Counted from the first letter of the stretch, positions 24,601-34,580 are shown. The stretch is 64,000 nucleotides of DNA from Asterias rubens (GCF_902459465.1 NC_047076.1:3361488-3425487), one strand, 5' to 3'. Notes: a model not told the origin generated them from the sequence alone. Translations and numbers: made by a program.

Positions 24601-26644
24601 TGGGAGGGAAAAAGCTACTGGAGTAGCTCTTCGTTCTACATCTTGGCACAGCCACAGTATAAGGATAAAGTGCTACGTCCATCCATGGTCCATCTTATGA
24701 TGAGCTGGGCCCAACTTCATAGCGCTGCTAAGCGGCCGGTTTTGTGCTTACTGTGCAATTTCTATTTCATAGCGCTGCTAGCCGCAAGCACACGAAAAGG
24801 CATGCTAACCTTCCAGTGCTTACCGCTCGAAAATAAATGCTGTCACAATGTAAATCCACGGTAAACACGCAATATGGCGGACTAATTTTTCTGCTAACCT
24901 GTGAAATACGCTAAGGCTTAAGCAAATTTTTCTGCTACAGTAAGCACGCAAATTTGCTTACCGTTAAGCAGCGCTATGAAATTGGGCCATGGCAGTAGTG
25001 ATTGGTAGTGTGACATCACACTTAGCAGTTCAAACTAATTCCCACTTCAAGGATCAATCTGAAGCTCTCTGCGAAAAACTGGCCCTGGGGACAAGTTTAC
25101 AAAGAGCCAAGATTGATCTTAAACTGCAAATCATTCATGCTATATAAAGTGTGATGTCACAACACAATAAAGAACACTTAGTGGAGCGCCGGTATCCGCC
25201 TAAAGAAGGCGCTCATATCACTACGGTGATACTGTCAACTCATCTTTGGGAATTAGTGCTTAGTGAAATAGAGCCCTGGTCTAGACTCTGGCTCTGGCTT
25301 AAGGTTTTGCCAACCATTTTGAATCCGTTTCCCATGCCAAGAGTACATTGCTCCTTGAAAAGTAGCCAAAGCCAGCAGCCGAGACCAACGATTTGGTTCA
25401 ACAGCACCAGCCGCAGTGGCTGGTTGAAATATTCAAAACACATTGTAACACAAACAAACCGTACAGCCGTACAAATATACACACACACATAGCGCATAGA
25501 CATTTTACTAGTACTGGTACACTCTTCCGCATTACTAGGCATATCCCAGCACTGTGCATTACACACAGTGCATGTTCACTCCATATAAATGCAATAACTC
25601 AATTGCTTATGTATACCTTGCACAAATATGAATGTATAAAACTTCAAAAGAAGGCAGCTGGCATATGTTATTATTATGTACGTACATGTATGAACACTTA
25701 GTCCACATATACAGCACATTCTGAAATCTAAATCATACTTGTTCAGCTGTGGACAGCAAACAGAATAATTAAGTTGATTTCTTCTAAAGGTGCCACGAGA
25801 CGGAATAATTGAGTCAAGACTATATTTAAAACATGCTACATATCTGGTTGATTTCAGTGAAAAGGACGAGCTATATTTCCCATAATTGTGAAACGGCCTG
25901 AAGAGCGAGCGTACCTAAGTGCTGTTTCTAAAAAAAAGAGTTTTTCATGACTTTTTTTGTTTTTGTTTTTGTAGGAAATTTTTACTGAACTTGTTTTGGT
26001 AACACTCATTAGTCAGGCTGGTCAAGACCACATATATTTTTTCTCTGAAATACATCGCAAACGCCAACTACCACAAACTGGCCCATTGAAGGGACACATT
26101 GCCTTGGATCGGGCGAGTTGGTCTAGATGAAAAATATTTGAAACCGTTTGTTATGAAATGCACTGGTTAGATAGATAATTTAAAAGACACAAACATGCAT
26201 CGACATTGCACGGTTTTCCATTTACGTCGCCAGCTAACATGGTCGGCCGTTTAATGGAGTAAAAATGTTGACTCCACTAAATGGCCGACCGTGTTTGTTC
26301 ACAACGTAAAAGGATAACCATGCAATTTCGAGGCATGTTGGTGTGTATCATTGTATTCTATTAAATTATCTAATATATAACCAATGCGTTTTCGGAAGAA
26401 AAAAAAAGGGTTTCAAATGAATTTCAAAGACCAACTTGACCGATCCAAGGCAACGTGTTCCTTTAACATATTATTGTCTGTGAATTAATTCCAGACGAAA
26501 AGTGAGCATTACATCCAACTTCCCTGGACAACCATGCTGGATGCACTCCATGCACTATTCCGCCCTATTCTTTACTTACGCTTTTTTTATTTCGTCCACC
26601 GAGGAGCCTTTGGGAACGCCAAGGACGCCGTAGTAATCCACCAT
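12654..26644 (-). CDS. DNAJB6: DnaJ/HSP40 co-chaperone, DNAJB6 type (complete)
   Basis: Eight coding exons join without a frame break: 26580-26644, 23830-23939, 22838-22891, 22258-22392, 21828-21912, 16328-16393, 13830-13937 and 12654-12747, with GT-AG ends. The product is about 239 aa, close to the short human DNAJB6 isoform. The J domain occupies residues 3-70, with the HSP70-contacting HPD at 31-33 in KWHPDKNP and a KRDIYDRYG end. A Gly/Phe-rich stretch ([23 protein letters not shown]) follows, then a Ser-rich segment ([18 protein letters not shown]), then a C-terminal domain with [10 protein letters not shown]. By family knowledge it recruits HSP70 and suppresses aggregation of misfolded, notably polyglutamine, proteins in cytosol and nucleus. 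The start ATGGTGGATTAC matches the family start. A pyrimidine-rich AG lies just upstream (about 26660), so a 5' non-coding exon is possible; a TATA-like string lies near 26690. Introns are 0.4-5.4 kb and full of MITEs. Confidence 0.93.
12953..13306. mobile_element. TTAA MITE, subfamily A
   Basis: Bounded by TTAA on both sides with ends AGGCAGTGGACACTATTGGT and ACCAATAGTGTCCAGTGTCT. The internal CGAGACATCAG...GAGGTCTCG palindrome is kept. It lies in the last intron of DNAJB6. Confidence 0.88.
13558..13801. mobile_element. MITE, ends CCATAAGCCTTTTTGAG
   Basis: The left end TCCATAAGCCTTTTTGAG and right end CTCAAAAAGGCTTATGGA are perfect inverses. ATGGCGGACG / CGTCCGCCAT continues the match inwards. 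The element ends only about 28 nt from the donor of DNAJB6 exon 7, so it is very close to a splice site. Confidence 0.75.
14411..15119. mobile_element. AGAGCTGC MITE interrupted by another repeat and a SINE
   Basis: The left end GGGCCCAAGTTCATAGAGCT and the right end GCAGCTCTATGAAAATGGGCC bracket foreign sequence. The insert holds a 350-bp repeat (14510-14875, also at 43310-43690) and a minus-strand tRNA-like SINE (14890-14965, A box TAGCTGAGTTGGTAGAGC). This is a nested insertion inside DNAJB6 intron 6. Confidence 0.6.
15251..15491. mobile_element. MITE, AGAGCTGCTAAGCA family
   Basis: A nearly intact copy with ends GGGCCCAATTTCATAGAGCT and GCACTATGAAATTGGCCCC and inner GCTAAGCACA / TGTGCTTAGC repeats. 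It lies directly next to the TTAA MITE pair starting at 15508. Confidence 0.85.
15508..15868. mobile_element. TTAA MITE, subfamily A (left of a tandem pair)
   Basis: Starts TTAAAGGCAGTCGACACTAT and ends ACCAACAGTGTCCAGTGTCTTTAA. Its last TTAA (15865-15868) is also the first TTAA of the next element. Confidence 0.85.
15865..16246. mobile_element. TTAA MITE, subfamily B (right of a tandem pair)
   Basis: Starts TTAAGGCACACGACACCTTT and ends CCAATAGTTTCCAGTGCCTTTAA, in the opposite internal order to its left neighbour. It carries the AGGCCAGAAGTCTTTTATTA centre seen in subfamilies B and C instead of the GAGACCTCA palindrome of subfamily A. It shares a TTAA with the element on the left. Confidence 0.8.
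16481..16542 (+). repeat. Tandem array of AGGTCA/GGGTCA half-sites
   Basis: About eight copies of a 7-8 bp unit (GGTCAAG, GGGTCAAA) stand head to tail. AGGGTCAAAGGGTCA forms a direct repeat with 1-nt spacing, the DR1 arrangement bound by HNF4, RXR and PPAR-type receptors. It lies in a DNAJB6 intron about 90 bp upstream (in gene direction) of exon 6. It may be only a microsatellite. Confidence 0.6.
16755..17030. mobile_element. MITE, ends CGTGACCTCGGTTTGAATA
   Basis: The left part GTGACCTCGGTTTGAATACT with CAAAGGGCTTCTGAAATTC is the inverse of the right part GAATTCCAGAAGCCCTTTTG and TATTCATACAGAGGTCAAGC. The interior TTTCGGCCTTTTCTGAAAAG / CTTTTCAGAAAATGCCGAAA also pairs, so the whole 275 bp folds back. 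Confidence 0.7.
17515..18620 (+). repeat. Degenerate minisatellite interrupted by a SINE
   Basis: Units of roughly 70-110 bp share AAGGTAGAGTA, GCTGGCAAAGCTGCAGCTAC and CTCTCCTTGCATCAA. One truncated unit is at 17515-17560; the rest run from about 18105 to 18620 (starts near 18140, 18250, 18310, 18395, 18470, 18540). The block between them is the SINE at 17566-18100, which therefore inserted into the array. Confidence 0.65.
17566..18100 (-). mobile_element. tRNA-like SINE with a 183-bp tandem duplication
   Basis: On the minus strand it begins with a tRNA-like head, GTGGCCGAGTGGATAAGAGC (A box) and GGTTCGAATCC (B box), as in Leu/Ser tRNAs. The part from CATGAGCGCAATA to AACGCTCGAG is present twice with period 183 bp (17694-17876 and 17877-18059), differing at only a few positions. 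The tail toward 17566 holds GCGCTTTGAGACACC and ends in TAATAATAATAA-like sequence. A related tail is at 44775-44910. Confidence 0.75.
18906..19227. mobile_element. Element with AGTCTTGGTGCAAGACGT ends
   Basis: Ends AGTCTTGGTGCAAGACGT and ACGTCTTGCACCAAGACT are perfect inverses and are the same as those of the 5126-5348 foldback. Here the interior is a unique 280 bp with a short internal repeat (AGTGAAGCGTGACAGAGC occurs almost twice). The 9-bp flanks agree only partly. Confidence 0.75.
19757..20133. mobile_element. TTAA MITE, subfamily C
   Basis: Ends GAGGTACACGTTTGGTA and TACCAAACGTGTACCTTCCC inside TTAA flanks. It shares the interior order of subfamily A (ACTCAAAACAAATATTAAC, GGGAAATGACTCCCTCTGAA) but has different terminal bases. 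Located in DNAJB6 intron 5. A sister copy is at 49433-49785. Confidence 0.85.
21256..21410. mobile_element. Foldback of 155 bp
   Basis: The arms AAATCTCTTTTGAGGGAGTG and CACTCCCTCAAAAGAGATTT are perfect inverses, continuing through TTGGCTCTGAAAAGAGC and GTTTCGAAGAGTATACTCTC with few mismatches. Located in DNAJB6 intron 5. Open frames on both strands here are by-products of the palindrome. Confidence 0.8.
22040..22240. mobile_element. Truncated TTAA MITE, subfamily B, next to DNAJB6 exon 4
   Basis: Starts TTAAAGGAACTGGACACCTTTGG and follows the subfamily through AGGCCTGAAGTCTTTTAAGA and GAGAAATTACCTCTTGCTTC, then breaks off. The donor of DNAJB6 exon 4 (22258) is less than 20 nt away, so the intron begins almost directly with transposon sequence. 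Confidence 0.75.
22618..22695 (+). repeat. tRNA-like SINE head
   Basis: A 74-nt stretch can fold as a tRNA: acceptor ends TGACTTAG and TTTGGTCA, A box TAGTTCAGTTGGTAGAGC, and B box GGTTCAAGTCC. The anticodon loop would be GTTAATC. Mismatches in the stems and the SINE tail downstream (TCAATTTGTTCAAG) argue against a working tRNA gene. Confidence 0.6.
23361..23751. mobile_element. TTAA MITE, subfamily A
   Basis: Starts TTCAAGGCAGTGGACACTAA (left TTAA mutated to TTCA) and ends CGATAGTGTCCAGTGTCTTTAA. It ends about 80 nt from DNAJB6 exon 2. The region just left of it (23060-23350) is a decayed tRNA-like SINE with CCTTGAGCAAAGCACTTTA. Confidence 0.85.
24380..24690 (-). mobile_element. LINE 3' remnant
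   Basis: The minus strand encodes [18 protein letters not shown] followed by [18 protein letters not shown] and a stop, a typical non-LTR reverse transcriptase C-terminus. The same family, with matching NIKSYLQL and TLPRVTF tail, is at 41215-41480. Confidence 0.75.
24708..24989. mobile_element. MITE, AGAGCTGC-family variant (AGCGCTGC)
   Basis: Starts GGGCCCAACTTCATAGCGCTGC and ends GCAGCGCTATGAAATTGGGCC. The inner repeats use TGTGCTTAC / GTAAGCACG. A second internal GCGCTGCTAGCCGCAAGC suggests a short duplication at the left end. Confidence 0.75.
26086..26466. mobile_element. TTAA MITE, subfamily F
   Basis: Ends GGGACACATTGCCTTGGATC and its inverse GATCCAAGGCAACGTGTTCC. An inner hairpin GGTCGGCCGTTTAATGGAG / CTCCACTAAATGGCCGACC lies in the middle. 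Located in DNAJB6 intron 1, just 110 bp from exon 1. A fragment of the same type is at 3540-3722. Confidence 0.75.
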
Positions 26645-26705
26645 TTTGTCTGTCTCTCTGTGCCAGAAGAAGCACTTCCGAGCTTTCTATAAATATAGGG
26701 TTGCT
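26645..26705 (-). promoter_or_regulatory. Possible core promoter or 5'UTR acceptor of DNAJB6
   Basis: Reading the minus strand into the DNAJB6 start there is a TATA-like CTATATTTATAG about 45 nt before the ATG, then CTTCTTCTGGCACAG, which would also serve as a 3' splice site. The two readings exclude each other: either transcription starts here, or a non-coding first exon lies further right. The sequence alone cannot decide. Confidence 0.3.
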
Positions 26706-27280
26706 CAGTCACCTAATGCAGAGGGAAAAACAAATCATCATGGTCAGATTGAAAGTTTTGCAGACTACATGACATGTATTCGAAAGAGAACGTTGCAAAT
26801 GGCCGCAGAAGCGCAGGCCTGTACATGTATGTGTCATTTTTTAAGGCACTTTCTCCGTGGTAAAGGGAACCCTACGAGGAAATTGTATTTTTCTACTGGA
26901 GAATTTCAAGGACACCAAGGCGATTACCATGGGGCACAGAGGCAATCACCTTCGTTGCCTCCGAGACATCAGGCCTGGGAGTATAAAACCACAATTAGTA
27001 CTTTAGCGTATATAAAAATAAGTTGTCAGGGCTCGAATTTAGTTTTAATCTCAAGACCGTATTGAATAACCCCTTTGTTGCTATGAAAGTAGCCATCATG
27101 TATGGCAAACTGTTTGCAGCGTCTCTAAACAGATGCCATTTTGTAGGGCAGATATTTGAGTAGTGTTGTCGTTTTCAATACGGTCTATAGGCCAGTATAT
27201 TTTAAGCCGGAAAAGTGTGGTCAATATTGTGGGGGTTTTCAATTTGGAGAATTAATAAGGGAATAAATGTGTGGTGAAGA

Positions 27281-27427
27281 GGTTTCCAACTAGTGGTTTA
27301 ATCCCAACGAGGCGTGGTTTAATCCCAACGAGGCCTGGTTTTGGTTCTTGATAATTTTACCAAGACAAAGTCGAGGTAAATTATCAAGAAGCAGGCCTCG
27401 GTGGGTTTAAACCACTAGTTGAAAACC
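27281..27427. repeat. Imperfect inverted repeat with internal duplication
   Basis: The left arm contains TCCAACTAGTGGTTTAA and then GTGGTTTAATCCCAACGAGGC twice. The right arm is GGTTTAAACCACTAGTTGAA. TTCTTGATAATTT / AAATTATCAAGAA pairs inside. Confidence 0.65.
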
Positions 27428-27970
27428 GATTCAACACACTTTGATTCCCATTCATAAATACCTTTTCGGTCAAAAACATCATCACTTTTTGGTCAAAAAG
27501 TTAAATAAATGCAAAAGCTATAATCGTAAACGATTTCTTTCAACACAACACCCCTCCAGCTATGAAATGGTAAAGACCTCCGCCGCCCTCGGGTAAACAA
27601 CTCCTTATAAGGGAATGCTGTGCGCGTCGCGCGTATCGCGTGATGTAGCACAACTGTTTCAGTCGTTGCTCTCAACCAATAGGAATGAAGAAACTGTCTT
27701 ATAAGAACAGGTGCAAGCTCGCGTGTCACGCCCATGTTACAACACTTTTTACTGGTCATAAACAAAGGTTTATACACACCCACGTGACGCGCTCTCCACC
27801 AATAGGAATAGCGAAACTGTCTTAGGTATTTATGAATGAAGAACAATAGTCTTATATTCAACTGTACAGTATGTCTTGATGCTTAAACTTTGATTTTGGA
27901 TCTGATGAAAACCCTGCAAAGTTTCTGCTTCTATTTCACATTCAAACCGAGGTGTGTTATAAAACATTGG

Positions 27971-28147
27971 ACTGGCATATTTTGGTCTCTAGTGTGCTAC
28001 AAGTCTATCCTCCCTCGTGCCTGTGACAGGGACCTATTTCCCTCGGCCTTCGGCCACAGGAAAAGGTCCCTTTTTTTTGGTCACTCACAGGCACGAGGGA
28101 GGATAGACTTGTTTGTAGCACTAGAGACCGAAATATTATATGCCAGT
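27971..28147. mobile_element. Foldback, ends ACTGGCATAT
   Basis: Arms include TGCTACAAGTCTATCCTCCC and GGGAGGATAGACTTGTTTG, plus AGGGACC/GGTCCCT with a central GGCCTTCGGCC hairpin. About 177 bp in all, folding back along nearly its whole length. Confidence 0.78.
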
Positions 28148-28618
28148 CAATATGTGTGTAATAAGACTAAAAGTATTCTAATGTACACATAACGTGATTT
28201 TTTGTTCTCGTTTTGATTTTGGTCTTGTAATAGTAATAATTTTCATTCATACATGTATATAGGCCTACCCCAGACAGTTTTGCTAATCCTATCGGTGGAG
28301 AGCGTGTCACATGGGGGTGTTTAAACGATTGATAATGACCAGCTTGAGCTGTTTATAACAGGTTGATTTCGGATACCATTGTGCAGGTTAGCCCACAACC
28401 TCATTTCCAAGGGTGATCCACCTTGACCACTGTGCCATTTTAGCCTGTGAATACGAGGATGCACAAATAAATATCTGAAAACTGTCTTATAAAAGTGCAC
28501 CACATGTAAAGAGCTCAAGGACGTCGGAAAACAGATAAGTTTTTACAGAGTTTCCTACTTTATTAAGTCTTTCTACGAAAATGGCATATGAATGGGAATA
28601 AAAGAGTAGTGACTCCAT

Positions 28619-28746
28619 CTTAATCGGCCGTTTAAAACCTTGCAGGTTTGAGCCTTTATCGCATGGCCATGACCCACGACCATGCCGCGGTTCGGGCCTT
28701 TATCGCCATGGGCACGACCGTGCAAGGTTTTAAACGGCCGATTAAG
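28619..28746. mobile_element. Foldback, ends CTTAATCGGCCGTTTAAAAC
   Basis: The 26-bp ends CTTAATCGGCCGTTTAAAAC... and its exact inverse bracket a G+C-rich centre with GCCTTTATCGC twice. About 128 bp. Confidence 0.78.
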
Positions 28747-28864
28747 AACTTGCGCTACCCTTTTATTCCCTTATTTAAAATGCTCAGCTCTGCTGTTCGT
28801 CTTGGAGGGATGCCCTAGGCCCCAAATGGATGATGGCGCAGCGAGTCACATCAGAAGAGGGGAA

Positions 28865-28995
28865 TGTTTAATAATGCAGTCCACATTAGTGGAGTCTTGA
28901 AGGAAGATTTGAACAACAAAGCTAGTGATGGAGAAAGTTTGATTAGGTAAGTCATTCCATAATGAAGGGGCAGCTGAAGTTAACAATATTTCACC
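28865..28995 (-). mobile_element. LINE 3' remnant
   Basis: The minus strand reads TSAAPSLWNDLPNQTFSITS followed by FVVQIFLQD. The APSLWN.LP signature is that of a CR1/L2-like reverse transcriptase C-terminus. The ORF is short and ends nearby. Confidence 0.6.
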
Positions 28996-29829
28996 TCATT
29001 ATGTTTTGCCCCAGGGTTTCCTTTTACTCTGGTCCAGTAAACACTGGAGCATGCATCTCTTTCACTTAAAATTGTAGAAAGATTATTACAATTAGTATTT
29101 TATTTTATTTTATAGTATATTTAGACATACACAATGATTACTAGTTGGACAGGGGCTGTCAAGGCTGGAAATGTACAAGACCTTGTAATAAATTTCTGTT
29201 AGAATTTTTAAACTAAGCATAATATCAACCAGTAAAAAGGCTACAACCTGACGTACAAGATACATGTACGTCGTCTGTTAAAAAAATGTTCTAGGAATTT
29301 CAAGCCCTGGCACTGTACAAATCCTGTTCCTGTTTTTTAAATAGATTTTCTTTGACTCATAACAAAGTTATTTTGAAATACACCATCAGAAGCCTGTACT
29401 GTAATGACATGTGTACGTACACGTACGTCATACTAAACCTTGTATGCACCATGCTTTTACGTACCGGCCTAAAAGGATAACCACTGCATGTACTTTTAAC
29501 CTTCAGGAGAGAGTTTTTACCGCTATCCGCTATCCGTATCACAAAAGAACATCACTTCGGACAAAGTGGAGGAATTCCATTGTTTGCGTACAATACTCAA
29601 TGGTCTATATTATTTGCAATGAGCATTGTGTAATCGGCTACGGTTGCTGTGTGTACTGCTGTGTTTACAGCACAGTTGACACTTTGCTGCTAAAAGTCAA
29701 GAAAATGTCAGTGGTGTGTTTACAATCTGATATTATTCTAACCAGAGAGTTTCGCCAGCATGAATTTCCTAACAATCTAGTTTCAACAGTTTCAGAAAAG
29801 GTTGCATATTTAATAATAATAAAAATAGA

Positions 29830-30185
29830 TTAAAGCCATTGGACCCTTTCGGTAAACAGTATTGTCCAAGGCCCACACTTCGTGTACCACAACTTCTATA
29901 TCAAATAACAAACCTGCGAAAATTTAGGCTCAATCGGTCATCGGAGTCGGGAAAAAATAACGGGAAAACCCACCCTTGTTTCCGCGCGTTTCGCCGTGTC
30001 ATGACATGTGTTCAAAATAAATCCGTAATTCTCGTTAACGAGAATTGATATTGTTTTGCATTTCATGGAATAATATTTCAAGAGAAGACTTTCACCAAGC
30101 TACCTTCTGTAAAACCCTGTAAGTTATTTGTAAATCTGTGAACTTTTTGGTTTTTTTCTGAACCGAAAAGGTCCAATGGCTTTAA
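29830..30185. mobile_element. TTAA MITE, subfamily D
   Basis: Ends AAGCCATTGGACCCTTTCGG and its inverse CCGAAAAGGTCCAATGGCTT inside TTAA. It includes the palindrome AATTCTCGTTAACGAGAATT. Its sister at 40540-40912, in CLP1 intron 3, is in the opposite orientation. Confidence 0.85.
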
Positions 30186-30351
30186 ACCAAAGCAGCATAT
30201 ATTTGCTGTCTTGTGGTCTTTTATTTTCTAATCCTAAAGAGTACGTAGCTTCTTATATTTTTACTGTGTGATATTCGTGCAAGTACAAAAATGTAACTTT
30301 TGTACATTAAAAACATTATTTACCTTACATTATCTTTGAACATTTGCTGTT

Positions 30352-30714
30352 TTAAAGGGTCTATGTAACTTTTAAAGGACAAAAAAACACAATGTCCACA
30401 GATTTACACTAAACTAACACAGTTTGAAGATAATGATAGTAGAAAGCTTCCCTGAAAATATTATGTGCTGAGGTGCTGCAGTTTTTGGGAAATGAGTATA
30501 ACAATGTCATGAAAATAATTTTCGTCTCATGAGACGAAAATTATTTTAATCATTTACAAACGTATTTTCACGACATTGGTTTACTCATTTCTCAAAAACT
30601 ACAGCACCTCAGTAAGTAAAATTTGAAGGGAAGCTTTCCACTATCATTATCTTCAAACCCTGTAAGTTTAATGTAAATCTATGGACATTTTGAAAAGGTA
30701 CCCAAATCCTTTAA
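30352..30714. mobile_element. TTAA MITE with a perfect 35-bp central palindrome
   Basis: TTAA flanks and ends TTAAAGGGTCTATGTAAC / CCCAAATCCTTTAA. Inner inverses include CACAATGTCCACAGATTTAC. At 30512-30546 lies a perfect palindrome centred on CATG (AATTTTCGTCTCATGAGACG and so on). The arms extend outward as GAAAGCTTCCCTG... / ...GGGAAGCTTTCC. Confidence 0.8.
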
Positions 30715-31237
30715 GAGAATTTGTATGAAATTGCAGTCTTTTTTTTAAGTCTTTGCTTAGGCTATAGGCCTAGTGCAGTGTATTTTTATTCAATGTTAAA
30801 ACATAGTATTTTTTAACTAAAGTTCACAGTTGATTACAAAGTGTAAGCCAAGACCCTTTGGAACGGTGCTATGTTGAATAATTAATAATATACAAAAAAA
30901 GGCACAGTGTAGCAGTGTGTATGAACCAATTGCAAACAGCTTACCATCCCAAATGACCGACCAGTGGTATTAGGCGATGCAGATTGCAGAACAAAGTGTT
31001 TTTGGTCTCACATTTCGACCAGTGCTAAGGAGAGTCTTTATCAAAAGGCTGCAATCACGACAGCCTTTGAGAAAGACTAATTATTTTGAGGTCAAAATGT
31101 AAAGCCCTAATCAGCCTTTGTGAACTTTACATTTTTTAACAGCTGCATAAATATTAAGTGCAGGCTCAAATGTTTACAATGCTGGACCACAGGCTCGAGG
31201 CCTTGAGTTTTAGTGGTCAGGCCAGTAAATTATGACC

Positions 31238-31484
31238 AGGGCCTAATTTCATAGAGCTGCTTAGCACAAAAATTTGCTTAGCATGAAATTTCTTCCTTCA
31301 TAACTACAGGATTACCAATCAAATTTCCACATGATTTTCAGGAATTAGCAAACAACAGCTGACTGCCAGTAAAAAGCAAGATGCAACAAATTAAAATTTG
31401 GTTGGTAATCCTGTTTTTATCAAGGAAGAAATTTTGTGCTAAGCAAATTTTTGTGCTTACACTAAGCTTTATGAAATTGGGCCA
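31238..31484. mobile_element. MITE, AGAGCTGCTTAGCA family
   Basis: Starts GGGCCTAATTTCATAGAGCT and ends AAGCTTTATGAAATTGGGCC with the usual AAATTTGCTTAGCATGAAAT interior. Confidence 0.8.
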
Positions 31485-32525
31485 GAAGTCTTGTTAATGT
31501 GTTCAACTGACCTACTGTGAAATGCCTGGAATCCATACATGTGTATGTAGAAAAAAATGAGGTTCAAATAAATGTTGAGCTTGAGTCAGGACTAACATTA
31601 AATGGGCCTACAGGTTTTAATTTCATTTAGTAATGAAGCAGGCCTGTATGCTTCAATTTTGAAAGGGCAAAGGCACCAAGGCATTTTCTCCTTGGTAAAG
31701 GGCACCCCATGAATGAGGAAATTGTAAATTTCTACTGGAGCATTTCAAGGGCACCAGGGCAATGACCAGGGGGGCGTGGCGGCAATCGCCTTTGTTACCA
31801 CCATGAAGAATCAGGCCTGATGGAGTACACTAACAAAGACAGCTCAGATAAATCTTCTCAACAGTTCTGAGTGCTTTTGTTGTTCAAATACATGTAGGAA
31901 CAGTTAAATGATTGAAAACAGTAGAATTTAACCAAAGATAAACACCAGTGTAAAAAAGGCATTCTGAGGACATTTACTCCCAAATTTGAGTCCAGAATGC
32001 CTCAGTTTTGAAAAATCCTGGGGATGAGAACCCTGAAGCAATTTATCAGGAAATATTTCCGAGGGCAGGTGACTGGTGCAGCTTGCAAAATCTGAATATA
32101 TTGAGCATTTGTTAGATCATTTCAAATTGTTCAATCTAAAAAGTAAACAAATCATCAATAGATGGATTACACTAAAGGCTAAAGCATCATCAACTGCCAT
32201 ATTTGATGATTAACAATGCAAAAGTGCATACATGTATATTGCGGATGTTGACGCTTCGTGCAATCCATCTACATGTAAAACGATACAAACATGGCACAAA
32301 TTGTTAACAGTACGTCATCATCACTGTGCAGAAACCTCCTCTTATCTGGACTATACTCACACCATGAAGGTTTTGCTACCTCCATGCTAGAATAGAAGGT
32401 GCAGAGTTGACGACAAAACTCAAGGCAAAAATAGATCAGTACATGTATGTACAAGTAAAAACTAAAAGCAGTTATTTATTTTAGCATTTTGTATGGGGGC
32501 TCTTGTTGAAGACATCCTGAGTTGT

Positions 32526-32589
32526 AGTTTGCGATAACGTAACCCTCCTCCTGGCGGTCGTTGGAGCTGAGGGTTACGTTATCGCAACT
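32526..32589. repeat. Small hairpin, GCGATAACGTAACCCTC arms
   Basis: TTGCGATAACGTAACCCTC is inverted as GAGGGTTACGTTATCGCAA 20 nt later. A related hairpin with the same GATAACGTAACCCTCCTCC arm lies at 57350-57405 in ABITRAM intron 1. Confidence 0.65.
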
Positions 32590-34265
32590 ACCAGAGTTGG
32601 TGACTCAGTCGTTGATTAAGACTGGGAGAACAAATGGAACAGATGCTACTATGGGGGATTCGACCCAACCATGGAGGATGACCCAACTGTCGTCTTTTCA
32701 CTAATTTTTGGTATCACCAAAAATGGTATTTCATAATATTATTATTAATAGTAGAGAAAAAGTTGTGTATGGCGACACCACTTTTTCATTCAATATGAAA
32801 TAATATAATCTAATTTACCTCAATGAGATATCCCTTTCTGTAAAAATGAGTGAAAAGGTGGTGGCACCACGGAAAATTACCCATATTTTAGATTGGTCTT
32901 GAAAAGGCTTGATATTGTCATTGGTAAAAATGTTGAAATTAGGTACTCCTAACAAAGTTGAGCACTCAAATCAAACCAGCAAACAAAATGTAATGAAGAA
33001 TATTCCGAGAATAATCGACGATAATCTACCATCAATCCTGAGTCAAATGCAAGCCGAGTTCGCAAAGGAAACATGACCCTAGACCGCAGAGGCCACCGAT
33101 GAACACAGCAAGACCAGTTTCCAGAGACCGAGGATTGCGTGGAATGCGAGTGCATACTGCATACCGTGCTCTGCTCGGGTGCCCTGGGCCTGCCTTCCCC
33201 GGCCCAATAAAACACCAACAGAACCCACAGCACAGACAAGCTCTCCGAGAGATATGAGCGCAAAGGAAATAATTTGTTAGAGAAAAAAAACATGCTTTTC
33301 ATACCTTTTTAAGCTGTGCTTTCGATGGTGGGTTGATCACGGGTTAATATCGCAGGTGTGCCGTCTTCTCTTTCGATTTGTGATTGCGAAAAGTCAGTTT
33401 AAAATGTGTTTATAAGGGGAAACTGCCAACGGGACTTCACAAAAATACACAAATAGAAATTTCGCGATTTCTGTTTTTGTTTTGTGCGTGTGTTTTGTAT
33501 GTACAACACACAGCATGCATGGAACGTGCATAAACCGGCTAGGCTCGTAGCAATGTGAACGTTCCACTTTTTATAGGGGTGTTGGTGAACTACATAATTC
33601 GAGTTATCTTGAATATATTTTCTGAAGAAACTCTTACACAATAAAATATAATAAACTGATCTTTTTAATACTTATTATTGTTACTTGCTGCATAATAACT
33701 GTTAAATATTGTAAACATTGAATATTGAGTTGATTGTGAAGAAGTGTCATGACCTATTTTTGAATGCAACTCTCCAAGTGGCAAGAATAATATTGCCCAT
33801 CTCCGAATAGTATCCCCATTACGAATAGCCAGCTGGTAGGATGTGGGGGGGGGGGGGGGCTTACCGCATCTCTTTAAATGTGGCCTATGGTTAACCTTCT
33901 TTGTAACAAATACAATTAATTATCAATTTTGGGGTAAACAAAAACTTTGAACATTCGACATCCGGGTTCACCAGACCCCCCCCCCCCCCGAGTATACTCT
34001 GATCGTGTAGGCTGTGGCGGCTTGGAGTCCACAGATTTATACTCATTTTTGTTCTCTGTGGTTTTATGAAACATTATCGTGGATCATGTAAAAATTTGAT
34101 TCGATTAAAACAAATTAAATAATAAGAAATTAGTAAGTTGAGTCAATGCCCAATTTGTTCCCAAAAGTTGAAAAAGTCTGGGATCAAGGTAATGAACTTG
34201 ACCTGAACAAAACGGTGACCAGGTCGGCTTCATGATAGGTCGGCTATAAAAAGTAGGGTGAGGAA

Positions 34266-34580
34266 TTTCAGACACTGGACACTGGTAATTGTCACAAAGA
34301 CCAGTCTTCTCGCTTTAGATCTCAACATATACACATAACAAACCAGTGAATTGAACTCAATTGGTCGTCGGAAGTTGCGAGATAATAATGATGATGCTTG
34401 ATTTCGAGACCTCAAAACCTAATACCGAGGTCTCGAAATCAATGTCAAATATTTTGGTGAAAATGAACTTCTTTCTCGAAAACTGCGTTACTTCAGAGGG
34501 AGCCGCTTCTCACGTTACCGAGTAAGTTTTTATAATAACAATTTATTTTGAGTAATTACCAATAGTGTCCAGTGCCTTAT
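34266..34580. mobile_element. TTAA-type MITE, subfamily A, decayed ends
   Basis: Interior GAGACCTCAAAACC / GGTCTCGAAATC palindrome and end CCAATAGTGTCCAGTGCCTT identify it. The left end is shortened (ACACTGGACACTGGTAATT). Confidence 0.75.

Noticed and set aside
26646..27065. 139-codon plus-strand open frame overlapping DNAJB6 exon 1
   Set aside because: It is antisense to the DNAJB6 start region and its second half is a dispersed repeat also present at 31660-31820.
29411..29833. 140-codon plus-strand open frame
   Set aside because: Composition looks random, no family pattern, and its 3' end runs into a TTAA MITE that begins at 29830.
32949..33302. 117-codon minus-strand open frame between DNAJB6 and CLP1
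   Set aside because: Contains hydrophobic stretches in more than one frame, faintly like a membrane protein, but has no recognisable domain, no clear splice sites and stops in the more protein-like frame. It might be a decayed gene piece; not supportable.
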